This document shows, piece by piece, positions 27,210 through 36,729 of a DNA stretch of 64,000 nt. A program made the position numbers and the translations under genes. The notes under the pieces were generated by a model, which had not been told where the DNA came from, did not search any database, and was given only the letters and a program-made list of their open reading frames with translations. How positions within the stretch are numbered: position 1 is the first letter of the stretch; each line of letters begins with the position of its first letter. This DNA is from an uncultured Flavobacteriales bacterium (GTDB lineage: Bacteria; Bacteroidota; Bacteroidia; Flavobacteriales_D; Crocinitomicaceae), in NCBI GenBank assembly GCA_905478665.1, contig CAJQJL010000008.1, forward strand, positions 1-64,000. The letters are read 5' to 3'.

Positions 27210-28340
27210 ATGTCGAAAAGTAAGGTTCATATTCTTATTATTAGTTCTTGGTATCCGAACAAAAAACATCCGTTTCTAGGGAACTTTGTGCAGCGACACG
27301 CCTCCCTCCTTTCACGTAATTACGTCGTAACGGTTGTTAATACAGAATACTCAGAAACGAAGTCAGAACAGACAATTGAACTTACGAAACAAGATGGGTT
27401 TAACGAAATTCGTGTTGTCCATCCTCGTGGAAAAGGACTGATTGAACGACGTAAATTTCTAGACAAAGCAATTGATGCAGGCTTGAGTAAAGTAAGCAAT
27501 GTCGATCTTGTTATTGGTCACGTTGTAATTCCAAAAGGTCTTCAGTTTGTTCAGGCGAAAAAGCACTTCAACTGCCCTTTAATTCTTGTTGAACACGCCT
27601 CTTCTTATCGTCCAGAGATTCGTAAAGACAGATCACTGGTACACAAGCTCATTTTGCGAAAAACGAGAAAGAATGTTGATCAGATTGTTGCTGTTTCTGA
27701 ATTTTTGAGACACGATATGCACCCTGACTTTCAGCGCCATTCTATTTCAATAATTGGGAACCATGTCGACACAAGGCTATTCAAGTATGCTCCCAAAAAG
27801 AAAAGTGGAGTCGTTAAGTTTTTGCACGTGTCTACAATGGACGAAAGGACCAAGAACCCTGAAGGTATTCTTTGCGCCTGTAAAAGCTTGAAAGAACAGA
27901 CTTCGGATTTTCAACTGACGATAATCTGTGACGAAGATGTCATGCAATGGAAACATCTCGTTACTCAGTTCGGATTGGATGATCAAATTAAATTTCTCGG
28001 CCCTTTACAATGGTCGGAATTACCCCCGTACTATCATGAAGCGGATGCCTTCTTATTATTTTCCGATTACGAGTCTTTTTCGATTGTACTTGCGGAAGCG
28101 TGGATGACGGGAACACCAGCAATAACTACACCTGTGGGAATTGCACATAACATGTCTAAAGAATTAGGAATCCTTGTTGACATCGGTGATAAAAAAATGC
28201 TGGCTTCGACGATGCTTGATTTCATTAAAAATGGACGTGACCGTTTCAATAATCAACTTATAGCTAACCACGGCGAGCATTACAGCGACAGTTCCATTCT
28301 TAGTCAATGGACAAGCTTAATTGAAAAACATGTTGGATAA
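27210..28340 (+). CDS. Glycosyltransferase family 4-type protein
   Basis: A 376-aa GT-B enzyme. The N-terminus IISSWYPNKKHPFLGNFVQRHASLL is typical of sugar transferases acting on exopolysaccharide or LPS. The C-terminal Rossmann half has KFLHVSTMDERTKNPEGIL and the donor-binding EADAFLLFSDYESFSIVLAEAWMTGTPAITTPVG, with the E-x7-E-like arrangement. Donor and acceptor sugars are unknown. It is not the bacillithiol enzyme BshA, whose N-terminus differs, although bshB1 lies close by. The 3' end overlaps the GreA-like gene by 11 nt. Confidence 0.82.
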   Translation: MSKSKVHILIISSWYPNKKHPFLGNFVQRHASLLSRNYVVTVVNTEYSETKSEQTIELTKQDGFNEIRVVHPRGKGLIERRKFLDKAIDAGLSKVSNVDLVIGHVVIPKGLQFVQAKKHFNCPLILVEHASSYRPEIRKDRSLVHKLILRKTRKNVDQIVAVSEFLRHDMHPDFQRHSISIIGNHVDTRLFKYAPKKKSGVVKFLHVSTMDERTKNPEGILCACKSLKEQTSDFQLTIICDEDVMQWKHLVTQFGLDDQIKFLGPLQWSELPPYYHEADAFLLFSDYESFSIVLAEAWMTGTPAITTPVGIAHNMSKELGILVDIGDKKMLASTMLDFIKNGRDRFNNQLIANHGEHYSDSSILSQWTSLIEKHVG

Positions 28341-28779
28341 ACAAGATACTTTTGATATCGTTCAAGCAGAAGTCCATAAACGGATAACGACAATTCAGCA
28401 TGCTTTTGATGACCTCAATGCTGCACTTACTTCCAACACAAAGAGTTCTGCAGGTGACAAGCACGAGACAGGAAGAGCAATGGCACAACTGGAACAGGAA
28501 AAGCTTTCGCAACAGTTGAATGCTTCCTTAAACCTTCGGAACGCACTTGCTCAAATCGATCCCTCTGAAAAACATGAAACTGTTCAGTTCGGCAGTCTTG
28601 TTAAAACGTCAAGCGGCACTTTTTTTCTTTCTGTGGGAATAGGAAGTATTGGTAATGCAGGTTCTGAATTTTTCTGCATCTCGCCTATCACTCCAATGGG
28701 TAAAGTACTAATGGGTGCTAAGAAGGGGGACACCGTGAAATTCAACAATAAAACAATCGAAATTCTGAATCTAACCTAA
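28330..28779 (+). CDS. Second GreA/GreB C-domain-like protein
   Basis: A 149-aa protein from the ATG at 28330 (MLDKQDTFDIVQAEV); the track's TTG is earlier. The first ~85 residues are helical. The C-terminal half (FGSLVKTSSGTFFLSVGIG...SPITPMGKVLMGAKKGDTVKFNNKTIEILNL) matches the GreA/B FKBP-like domain pattern and the protein encoded between paaA and paaB. It overlaps the glycosyltransferase stop by 11 nt. True GreA has an N-terminal antiparallel coiled coil with an acidic tip; this one has a helical but different-looking N-terminus, so anti-arrest activity should not be assumed. Confidence 0.6.
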   Translation: MLDKQDTFDIVQAEVHKRITTIQHAFDDLNAALTSNTKSSAGDKHETGRAMAQLEQEKLSQQLNASLNLRNALAQIDPSEKHETVQFGSLVKTSSGTFFLSVGIGSIGNAGSEFFCISPITPMGKVLMGAKKGDTVKFNNKTIEILNLT

Positions 28780-28807
28780 TAAAAGATCTACTTCTGCGAA
28801 GAAGCTA

Positions 28808-29530
28808 TTAGATCAATTCCGTAAGATCCACAACACCAGGAATACGCTCTACCGTAAACCCTTCTGCATAGTCAGTTCCTATCCTCCTTCCAAAATCGAT
28901 CATTCGCGCAGAGATAAACTTCAAGAAATGTTCTCCCGAAATTGGTGTTTCTGGCTCTAATGATTCTGGATTGTAAAACTGCGTCTTGTAAGCCTGAATT
29001 GAAGCTATTTTTCGATCGTGAAACTCAGAAACATCGACAACAAAATCAGGATGGATGTATTCGTCTTGAATGTAATGATAAACCGCTTTAGGTCGATAAG
29101 CCTCCTGTTCAACCCCATCATAGGTTGTTTTAAACTTCACCAGTCCTGCAAGAAAACAAGCCTCTGATACTAGTTGGCTTCCTCGTCCGTGGTCAGGGTG
29201 TCGATCTCTCACGGCGTTTGCCAGAACTACTTGAGGACGAAAACGACGAATTTGCTCGACAATCAAACGTTTGTTCGCCTCATTGATTTCAAAAAGACCA
29301 TCGGCCATCTTGAGGTTTACGCGCTCGTGAATCCCCATTATTGTCGCCGCTTCTGCAGCCTCGGAATAACGCGTTTCAATGGTTCCTCTAGATCCCATCT
29401 CCCCTTGTGTCAAATCTACAATGCCTACCTTTTTACCTGCCGCAATGTGTTTCATCAACGTTCCCGAAGCTGAAATTTCAACATCGTCGGGATGAGCTCC
29501 AAAAGCCAATATGTCGAGTTGATCCTTCAC
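28808..29530 (-). CDS. bshB1: Bacillithiol biosynthesis deacetylase BshB1
   Basis: A 240-aa LmbE-type zinc deacetylase that removes acetyl from GlcNAc-malate to give GlcN-malate, the second step of bacillithiol synthesis. The family motif LAFGAHPDDVEISASGTL holds the zinc ligands (HPDD), DLTQGEMGSRG is BshB1-specific, and NAVRDRHPDHGRGSQL supplies the third His. Length and the LTQGE block separate it from general LmbE homologues. It lies 2 nt before ccsBA's end on the same strand, so it may be the first gene downstream of ccsBA in a transcript. Confidence 0.9.
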   Translation of the reverse strand: MKDQLDILAFGAHPDDVEISASGTLMKHIAAGKKVGIVDLTQGEMGSRGTIETRYSEAAEAATIMGIHERVNLKMADGLFEINEANKRLIVEQIRRFRPQVVLANAVRDRHPDHGRGSQLVSEACFLAGLVKFKTTYDGVEQEAYRPKAVYHYIQDEYIHPDFVVDVSEFHDRKIASIQAYKTQFYNPESLEPETPISGEHFLKFISARMIDFGRRIGTDYAEGFTVERIPGVVDLTELI

Positions 29531-29531
29531 T

Positions 29532-32500
29532 TTATGAGTTAATCATTTTCGTACTAAGATAAGAGTATCCAAAGAGAACGCCATTCGTTATCACTATGTA
29601 TAGCACAAACATCCCTACGTATCCAAACATTTCCTTTGTTTCAAGAACACCAAATGGCGCAGCTAAAATGGCAAGTAATAAAAATACACCGGATAGAATA
29701 AATGTTTTCTTAATAAAGAATTTGACAGGCACAATACCTGATTCCGTTTCATACATTTTTCTGCGAACTGCTGCAATTTCTGTAAAGATGTAGAACGCTA
29801 GAATTGCCCAACCAATCCATTCTGGAATTTTCCCAAGACCTTCGCCCTGCGCATAAGAATGCAGTCCAACTAAGTAGAAGTTAACCCCAAAGAATGTGAA
29901 TAAGATGGTCGCGTACCCCCAGAATCCAGCAACGTTGAATGTAAATTTATCCTTAAGTGCAGGAATGTAACGGAAGTGTAAAATGACTGCATACGCCAAA
30001 ATTGCAACAAGCGCCCATGTTTCTTTCGGATCCCAACCCCAATAACGACCCCAGGACTCATTCGCCCAAATTCCCCCAAGGAAAGTTCCTATAGTGAGCA
30101 TGAAGACACCTATTGTCATAACCATTTCTGATACGTAAGTGATCTCATTGATGTTCATGGTCACAATCTTCCCATTTCGCTTATTTCTAAATATGTACAG
30201 AAAGAGATTAAACAAACCAAGGATACATGCGATTCCCAACGGAGCATAACTTCCTGTAATTACAGCAACGTGAATCATTAACCAATAAGATTTCAGTACA
30301 GGTTGGAGTTGTGTGATTTCAGGATCTAACAGGTTCATTTCCGTGACAAAGATCATTAGAGCAGCCAAGATTGCTGCACCCGCAAGAATTGTAGCGTTTC
30401 TTCGTGTGAATGCTAAACCGCCAGCAATAGTCACCCATGCAATAAACACAACTGCCTCGTACGCATTACTCCATGGAGCATGTCCAGAAATAGACCAACG
30501 CATATACAAACCGTAACCATGGTATACGAAGGTTAATGCGACGAGCACAACAAGTACAGGTTTTAAATACTTAGCTATATAGTACAGAATCATATGAATA
30601 ATTGAACTAATCTGCCAGCGAATGAATAATAACATCCTAAGAGACTTCCCAATTTTGGAAACAGGTTCTCTAAACTTGTTGGAAGGTTTGAAGATCATAA
30701 TGAACGCAAAAACCAACAAGCCTAGTCCTAGAAGCGTATACGACATGTAAGAGTTCTTAAAGATGTTCATCTCATTGTAGCTAATTTCCATCGCTACTTT
30801 TGATTCGCTTGGTACTACAATATTCTTTGCAGCATCGCGCTGAAACTTCTTAAGGTCTGAGAGGTAATCATTCGCCATGCCATACTTTTCCTCAACAGGA
30901 GCTTCATTCAGAGCCGTGAAGTAACGCATTCCATAACCGTAAGCGATAGAGTCTCCCTCAACCAATTCACGATCGAAAGGAACGAACCACTTATTATTTT
31001 CATGCGTCTCCATAGGAATCAATTGCATATAGTCCCAACGGAAAATCATGCTCATTACCTGATAACGCTCTCCAAGCTTCAATAATCGTTTATCGAACTC
31101 ATTTCTTTTCGACTCAATTTTTTGATGCGCCTTCGCGTGTTCATCCTTTAAAATAAACTCTTGCGTTTCTTCATTTGTAAGGTCTATATAGGAAATCAGA
31201 CCTCCCTCCATTCCCAACTTCTCACGTAAATTGGATTTTGAAGAAACATAAATCACATTCTCTCTTGCCCAATGTCCTTGATACATGTGCATGCTCATTA
31301 TCGTTTGAACAGCATTGTACTCTCCATATACATTATTGTGGGAAACTTTACGCAAAATCTGATCGCACAAGGTATGCATCGGAACAATTCTTCCTTGGAA
31401 ATTTTGAACCAACAAAGAGGCTAGTTCTTCCGAATGCGCTTCAGACATAATTCTGAATGGAGGCTCAACAGCTTCTGCACTTACTTCATTTGTGTGATTG
31501 TGTCCATCTCCCTCCGTATGTTCATGCGCATGCTCCTGTCCAAAAACGGACGAAGACATCAACAAGACTCCGACAAAAATGGAAACAAATTTCTCCAACT
31601 TATTGTCTGGCTCATCTAGAATACCTTCTCGCTTCTTACTCGATTTACTAAGCTTTCTGTCTAACACTCTAAATCTGCTATCTGGTGCAATCAAGGATAA
31701 AAACATACCTATCCCCATCATTAAATACCCAAAATAAGAGATATTCGTTCCCCACCAATCATGACTTACACTCAAACGCGTACCTCCTTCATCAGGATCA
31801 TACCCCGACTGAAAAAAGCGATACCCCCTGTAATCCGTCACGTTGTTCATGAAGATTCTTCTGTCTTCTGTGAAGTCCATTTCTTTATCGACCACCGTTA
31901 TTTCACTTGCAAATGATGAAGGTGAGTCTGAACCTGGGTATTTATCTAATTGAAAATCTCTACAGCGGATATAGAAAGGAATTTCTATCGGCATTGAACC
32001 ATATTGCATCTGATAGCTAACTCCGTTGAACGCGAACACCTGGTTGTCAGCCAATTGCCCGAATCCACCAATCAGGTCAACAAATTTCGTTTTTTCACCA
32101 TCTGTAATCTTCAATGTCAAACAATCTTTGCCAACATCCTTTCTTCCAGACGGTAGTTTCATTTCTTTCGCATTCTGAATGACTTGCTTAAAAACAAACT
32201 GCCCACCTTCTATCTGATATAACGTAGTCGTTTCAAAGGGAACGAGCGTATCCATCGGAATCACTTTGTACAGAGAATCATTCACTTCCATCCCTGATTG
32301 TCGCGCCTTCTGCATCTCACTCATTGGCAAGTAGCGTAAAGGAACCTTCGTGTTTACGAGAATCTTTCGGCCTTGTTTGAACAATTCAATTCCCGCAACT
32401 GCATCTCCCTTATTGAAAGATATAGCTACATCTCCAACCATCAGAAACTCTCCTTCCGAAATGTAATTTGAACTCATTCCGTCCGTAACAATATCAAGAA

Positions 32501-33065
32501 CAGTGCCCTGAATTGAATCATTTATGACCAATGAGTCGACTAGATTCTTACGGAAGTCAGCATACTCTATAACTATCGGACTCTTCCTATTTGGAAAGTT
32601 CTCCAACTCAACTTGAAAGTAGTTGCTCGTTTGCTCCGACATGTACACTTTTCTGCTGTACGGGGAAGAATTCACCTCACCTTCACTGGCAGTAAACCAG
32701 AAATAAGGATCGGCTGAATACATGTAATTTACTTCCTGATTTTCCCGCACCATCAACATTCCTTCAAATCCCATGAATCGTGTAGCTCCAGCTCCAATGA
32801 TCATCACAATGAACGCTAGGTGAAACATGAACATGGCTATTTTTTCACGTCGATACATCCGATAGTTGAAAATATTCGCGATGAGATTTATGCACAAATA
32901 CGCCAGCAATAATTCAAACCAGAGCGCATTATAGATCATAATTTTCGCCGTTTGAATATCGTACTGCGACTCTAAAAGTGTCGCCCATCCAATAGCGAGA
33001 AAAAAGACAGTTAGCCCAACTGCCATCATGCGCATTGAAAAGAAGATTCGTGCGATTTTTTCCAT
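29532..33065 (-). CDS. ccsBA: Fused cytochrome c biogenesis protein CcsBA (ResBC)
   Basis: An 1177-aa fusion that exports haem and ligates it to CxxCH apocytochromes in system II. Residues ~1-470 are ResB/CcsB-like: four N-terminal helices, a large periplasmic domain (~125-440) and a helix near 445. A periplasmic linker (~510-770) contains a His-rich stretch (EHAHEHTEGDGHNH). Residues ~780-1177 are CcsA with the haem-binding WWD motif ESWGRYWGWDPKETWAL flanked by helices carrying conserved His. It would serve the cbb3 oxidase haem c domains in this window. The fusion is usual for Bacteroidota and epsilonproteobacteria; the His-rich linker is notable. Confidence 0.93.
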   Translation of the reverse strand: MEKIARIFFSMRMMAVGLTVFFLAIGWATLLESQYDIQTAKIMIYNALWFELLLAYLCINLIANIFNYRMYRREKIAMFMFHLAFIVMIIGAGATRFMGFEGMLMVRENQEVNYMYSADPYFWFTASEGEVNSSPYSRKVYMSEQTSNYFQVELENFPNRKSPIVIEYADFRKNLVDSLVINDSIQGTVLDIVTDGMSSNYISEGEFLMVGDVAISFNKGDAVAGIELFKQGRKILVNTKVPLRYLPMSEMQKARQSGMEVNDSLYKVIPMDTLVPFETTTLYQIEGGQFVFKQVIQNAKEMKLPSGRKDVGKDCLTLKITDGEKTKFVDLIGGFGQLADNQVFAFNGVSYQMQYGSMPIEIPFYIRCRDFQLDKYPGSDSPSSFASEITVVDKEMDFTEDRRIFMNNVTDYRGYRFFQSGYDPDEGGTRLSVSHDWWGTNISYFGYLMMGIGMFLSLIAPDSRFRVLDRKLSKSSKKREGILDEPDNKLEKFVSIFVGVLLMSSSVFGQEHAHEHTEGDGHNHTNEVSAEAVEPPFRIMSEAHSEELASLLVQNFQGRIVPMHTLCDQILRKVSHNNVYGEYNAVQTIMSMHMYQGHWARENVIYVSSKSNLREKLGMEGGLISYIDLTNEETQEFILKDEHAKAHQKIESKRNEFDKRLLKLGERYQVMSMIFRWDYMQLIPMETHENNKWFVPFDRELVEGDSIAYGYGMRYFTALNEAPVEEKYGMANDYLSDLKKFQRDAAKNIVVPSESKVAMEISYNEMNIFKNSYMSYTLLGLGLLVFAFIMIFKPSNKFREPVSKIGKSLRMLLFIRWQISSIIHMILYYIAKYLKPVLVVLVALTFVYHGYGLYMRWSISGHAPWSNAYEAVVFIAWVTIAGGLAFTRRNATILAGAAILAALMIFVTEMNLLDPEITQLQPVLKSYWLMIHVAVITGSYAPLGIACILGLFNLFLYIFRNKRNGKIVTMNINEITYVSEMVMTIGVFMLTIGTFLGGIWANESWGRYWGWDPKETWALVAILAYAVILHFRYIPALKDKFTFNVAGFWGYATILFTFFGVNFYLVGLHSYAQGEGLGKIPEWIGWAILAFYIFTEIAAVRRKMYETESGIVPVKFFIKKTFILSGVFLLLAILAAPFGVLETKEMFGYVGMFVLYIVITNGVLFGYSYLSTKMINS

Positions 33066-33314
33066 GTTTCAAAAATAAGATTGCACAAAGATAATTAGAT
33101 ATTCACTTCGTGGGTCATGAAAGTGTCACAAGCGAAGCAAGACTCCTCTCATTTAGACCATCACATTGGCTTGAATTGAATGCAACAAACGGAACAATCC
33201 TTGTAGTGCAAGACATATATTTTTTTATACAAAGGCTTAACAAAAATTAAGATTCCGCCTGAGATTTGTATATTAGATTCGTAATAAATTAAACACCGCT
33301 AAGCGTCATATCAA

Positions 33315-36167
33315 ATGAAGAAATTTTTCAAAAAATTTTTAAAGTGGACAGGGATCACTTTTCTTGTACTTATCATCTTACTTATTCTTATTCCAATCCT
33401 TTTCAAGGATCAAATTAAGCAGATGATCATTGATGAAGTGAATAAATCATTAACGGCTGAATTATCTATCGACGACTTTGATTTAACCTTCATTAGTACG
33501 TTCCCGAACATGACCATCGAATTGATGGATTCAAAATTGACGGGTTTGAATGAATTCAAAGGTGTGAAACTGATGGATATTGAAAATATTACAGCGCACG
33601 TCGGATTTTGGAGTGTGGTTGCTGGAGATCAAATTGAAATAGATGAAATACACATAACAAACCCCGTGTTTGATGTACGCGTTTTGGAAGACGGTTTGGC
33701 GAATTATGACATTGTGAAACCAGATTCACTAATGACGGAGGAAGAACTTGAAGAACCTTCTAGTTTTAAATTGTCGCTGAGAGAATACAGCATAAATAAT
33801 GCACAGATCAAATACGACGACCGTTCATCGAATATGAGCGCGGATATTTCCAATTTGAACCACACAGGAACAGGAGATTTGACAGCCGATGTGATTGACT
33901 TTGCAACAACTACAACGATGGATCACCTAACCTTTGACATGGGAGGTGTTTCCTACCTCACCGAGGTGAAAACAGATGCGAATGTGAACTTGTTGATGGA
34001 ATTCAAGGAAAACTCATCGAAATTTACACTTAAGGAAAATGAAATTAAACTCAATGAAATAACACTTTCTGTAGACGGATTCTACGAAATGTTGGAAGAC
34101 CATGACGACATGGAACTTAAACTTGATGCTTCAAAAGCGACGTTTAAGGAATTCTTGAGTTTGATTCCTACATTCTACCAGTCAGGCTATGAGAATATGG
34201 TTTCATCTGGAACTTTGGCACTGAATGGCGAAGTGAAAGGAAAAATGGACGAAAAAAGCCTTCCAGGTTGGGACCTAAACATGAAAGTGAACAACGGATC
34301 TATCAATTATCCTTCTCTTCCTGGTAAAATTCACAACATTCAGGTAGATGCAGGTTCAAAGTTTAAAGGCGGTGAAGATTTAGATTTAATGACGGTTGAT
34401 GTACCTAAATTCCACGCCAATTTCTCTAAGAATACGATTGATGCGAACCTGAGTTTGAAACGTCTGATGTCGGATCCTTTTATTCAATCAAAGATTTTGG
34501 CGCATGTGGACTTGGCAACATTGAAAGACTTTGTTCCAATGACAGAGGGAGAGTCGTACAACGGTCTTCTAGATGCAGATGTAGAGCTTAAAGGAAAAAC
34601 AAGTGATCTTGAAAACGGTGATTTCGAAAAGTTCAAAGCTGAAGGCGAATTGATCTTGTCGGATGTTGTTTACAAATCAGCTGATATTCCAGATGATATA
34701 GATATTAAGAAAGTCATGTTTACTTTCTCTCCGCAAAACTTGACGCTCAATGAGCTCAATGCCAAAATGGGTAAATCTGACTTCGCCATGAATGGTAAAG
34801 TGGACAACTATTTGGGCTATATGTTACGTGATCAAGATCTGAAAGGGGATTTTACCTTTAACAGTAATTACCTCGATTTAGAAGGTTTAATGCCTGCATC
34901 AGAAGAAGGTACCGAAGCAAGTGGAGAAACTGCAGCAAATGAAGCAGGCGCTGACGAACCACTCCTCGTTCCAGACAATATTGATTTTGAATTAAACACG
35001 AACATTCAAAAAACACGTTACAATGGCATTGATGTGAAGAACGTAAAAGGAAATGTTCGATTGAAGGATGAAATTGCAACCTTGAACAACCTTTCTATGA
35101 ATGCGATGGGCGGTTCAATTGGTCTGACAGGAAGCTATAATACACAAGACCACAGCAAACCAAAAATGGACTTCGGTTACACCCTCAAGGATGTTGACAT
35201 CAATTCATTGTCGAGACACTTCTTAACTGTTGAGAAGCTCGCTCCGATCACGAAGTATGCGTATGGTAAAATTTCATCGAACTTCAATATGACAACTGAT
35301 TTGACTCCTTCTTTTGAGCCAATCATGTCTTCGCTTTCAAGTGTAGGAGATTTAAGTTCCAACAGTCTTTCCATTAAAGGATTTAAGCTTCTGGATAAGT
35401 TGGAGTCTGCGACGAAGTTGAAGAATATTTCCAACCAAACATTGAAAGCATTCAAGACACGCTTCACTGTGAAAGATGGCAAAGTATCGGTGACACCGTT
35501 TAAAGTAAACCTTGGAAAAATAGACACAGATGTTTCTGGATACACAACATTGGATCAGCAAATGGATTACAAGCTAAAAATGAATGTTCCAAAAAATCAG
35601 CTTCCTGCTTCTGTCATAAAGCAAGTTGAAGGTTTGTTAGGACAGGCGAACGCAGCAATCCCATTTGTTGAAATAGGTAAACTTCCAGACATTATTCCTG
35701 TAAACGTCAAGATGATCGGAGATGTGAAAAACCCAAAAATTACAACGGATATGAAAGAAGCCATCATGAATGCGATGGGCGTTGAAGGGAACCTTATTGA
35801 CAACATCACCGAAACAATTAAGGATACAATTACGGAAGTAATCCATGATGTAATTGACGATGGTAAGGAAGAGCTGGAGAAACAAAAACAGAAAATCCTG
35901 GCCGATGCACAAAAGCAAGCTGACAAAGTGATTGCCGAAGGAAAGAAACAAGGCGACAAGCTACGGGCTGAAGCGAAAAAACAGGGTGATGATTTGATCA
36001 AAGCCGCTGGGTCGAACCCAATAAAGAAAATGGCAGCTCAGAAAAGCGCGGAGCAGTTGAATAAGACGGCAGACAATCAAGCCAAGAAAGTAGAAGCCGA
36101 AGCCAAGAAACAGGCAGACAATATAATGGCGAAAGCCAGGGCCGAGGCCGACAAGTTAGGAAAATAG
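33315..36167 (+). CDS. AsmA-like (TamB/YhdP-clan) large envelope protein
   Basis: A 950-aa protein with an N-terminal membrane anchor (TGITFLVLIILLILIPILF), then DQIKQMIIDEVNKSLTAELSIDDFDLTFISTFPNMTIEL, the AsmA-family start. Long repeated beta-strands in the middle are consistent with a lipid-transport groove. The C-terminal AsmA_2-like part (~540-830) is followed by an unusual ~110-residue tail rich in Lys, Ala, Gln and Glu (for example KQADKVIAEGKKQGDKLRAE, repeated) that should form a long helix or coiled coil. Family members are thought to move phospholipids to the outer membrane. A strong terminator follows. Confidence 0.85.
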   Translation: MKKFFKKFLKWTGITFLVLIILLILIPILFKDQIKQMIIDEVNKSLTAELSIDDFDLTFISTFPNMTIELMDSKLTGLNEFKGVKLMDIENITAHVGFWSVVAGDQIEIDEIHITNPVFDVRVLEDGLANYDIVKPDSLMTEEELEEPSSFKLSLREYSINNAQIKYDDRSSNMSADISNLNHTGTGDLTADVIDFATTTTMDHLTFDMGGVSYLTEVKTDANVNLLMEFKENSSKFTLKENEIKLNEITLSVDGFYEMLEDHDDMELKLDASKATFKEFLSLIPTFYQSGYENMVSSGTLALNGEVKGKMDEKSLPGWDLNMKVNNGSINYPSLPGKIHNIQVDAGSKFKGGEDLDLMTVDVPKFHANFSKNTIDANLSLKRLMSDPFIQSKILAHVDLATLKDFVPMTEGESYNGLLDADVELKGKTSDLENGDFEKFKAEGELILSDVVYKSADIPDDIDIKKVMFTFSPQNLTLNELNAKMGKSDFAMNGKVDNYLGYMLRDQDLKGDFTFNSNYLDLEGLMPASEEGTEASGETAANEAGADEPLLVPDNIDFELNTNIQKTRYNGIDVKNVKGNVRLKDEIATLNNLSMNAMGGSIGLTGSYNTQDHSKPKMDFGYTLKDVDINSLSRHFLTVEKLAPITKYAYGKISSNFNMTTDLTPSFEPIMSSLSSVGDLSSNSLSIKGFKLLDKLESATKLKNISNQTLKAFKTRFTVKDGKVSVTPFKVNLGKIDTDVSGYTTLDQQMDYKLKMNVPKNQLPASVIKQVEGLLGQANAAIPFVEIGKLPDIIPVNVKMIGDVKNPKITTDMKEAIMNAMGVEGNLIDNITETIKDTITEVIHDVIDDGKEELEKQKQKILADAQKQADKVIAEGKKQGDKLRAEAKKQGDDLIKAAGSNPIKKMAAQKSAEQLNKTADNQAKKVEAEAKKQADNIMAKARAEADKLGK

Positions 36168-36170
36168 ACA

Positions 36171-36200
36171 AAAAGCCCCGTGAAGTTCACGGGGCTTTTT
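36171..36200 (+). terminator. Rho-independent terminator after AsmA-like gene
   Basis: AAAAGCCCCGTGAA-G-TTCACGGGGCTTTTTT: an almost perfect 14-bp inverted repeat with T-run, directly after the stop. Confidence 0.9.
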
Positions 36201-36233
36201 TATCGTTATCTCGTTCAAAAATACAGCCATAAA

Positions 36234-36261
36234 AAAAGCCTATCATAAATGACAGGCTTTT
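36234..36261 (-). terminator. Rho-independent terminator of the cold-shock gene
   Basis: Read on the minus strand: AAAAGCCTGTCATTTATGATAGGCTTTTTTT. It is a stem of 8 plus 3 bp with one internal mismatch, followed by seven T. It lies 26 nt after the cold-shock stop. Confidence 0.8.
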
Positions 36262-36286
36262 GCAAAAATATGATGAAAGTAATTTA

Positions 36287-36478
36287 TTAAACTACTTTGA
36301 CATTTATCGCGTTCAATCCCTTAGGGCTTTCTTCTACATCGTAGCTTACTTTGTCCCCTTCATTGATTTCATCAACTAGTCCATTTACATGTACAAATAC
36401 ATCTTTGCCATCCTCTTCTGGAGTGATGAATCCAAATCCCTTAGAATTATTGAAAAATTTTACCGTTCCGTTACTCAT
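36287..36478 (-). CDS. Cold-shock domain protein
   Basis: A 63-aa protein from the ATG at 36478 (MSNGTVKFFNNSKGFGFITPEEDG); the track start adds a meaningless leader. It is a single OB-fold with both RNP motifs (KGFGFIT and VFVHV). It binds single-stranded RNA and DNA and acts as an RNA chaperone. The length is typical. A long untranslated stretch upstream (to ~36700) could be a regulated leader, but I see no defined structure in it. Confidence 0.93.
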   Translation of the reverse strand: MSNGTVKFFNNSKGFGFITPEEDGKDVFVHVNGLVDEINEGDKVSYDVEESPKGLNAINVKVV

Positions 36479-36729
36479 AATTAATATGTTATATATGTTG
36501 TAAATGTAGGGTTTAAATCTGACTATCAACCAGTTTAAAAATTCTTAGCGAAGATTTAATTAATAATAGTTGTAGGAAATGCAGTTTTTGAGATTCGAAA
36601 ATCAATTATCCCGCATACTTAAACACCAGTGTCATAGCTGCTTTAACTCGTAAAATCTATAAATCTCGTCGAAACAAAGCAAAGAGAAACTGATCGTGAG
36701 AATAAAATGGAATATTCTTTATTAAGTCT

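Noticed and set aside
27210-28340. BshA, because bshB1 is nearby
   Set aside because: The N-terminus and overall pattern are of an exopolysaccharide-type glycosyltransferase, not BshA.
28781-28812. Terminator hairpin between the GreA-like gene and bshB1
   Set aside because: The possible stem (GATCTA/TAGATC with CTTC/GAAG) has a large internal loop and no T-run.
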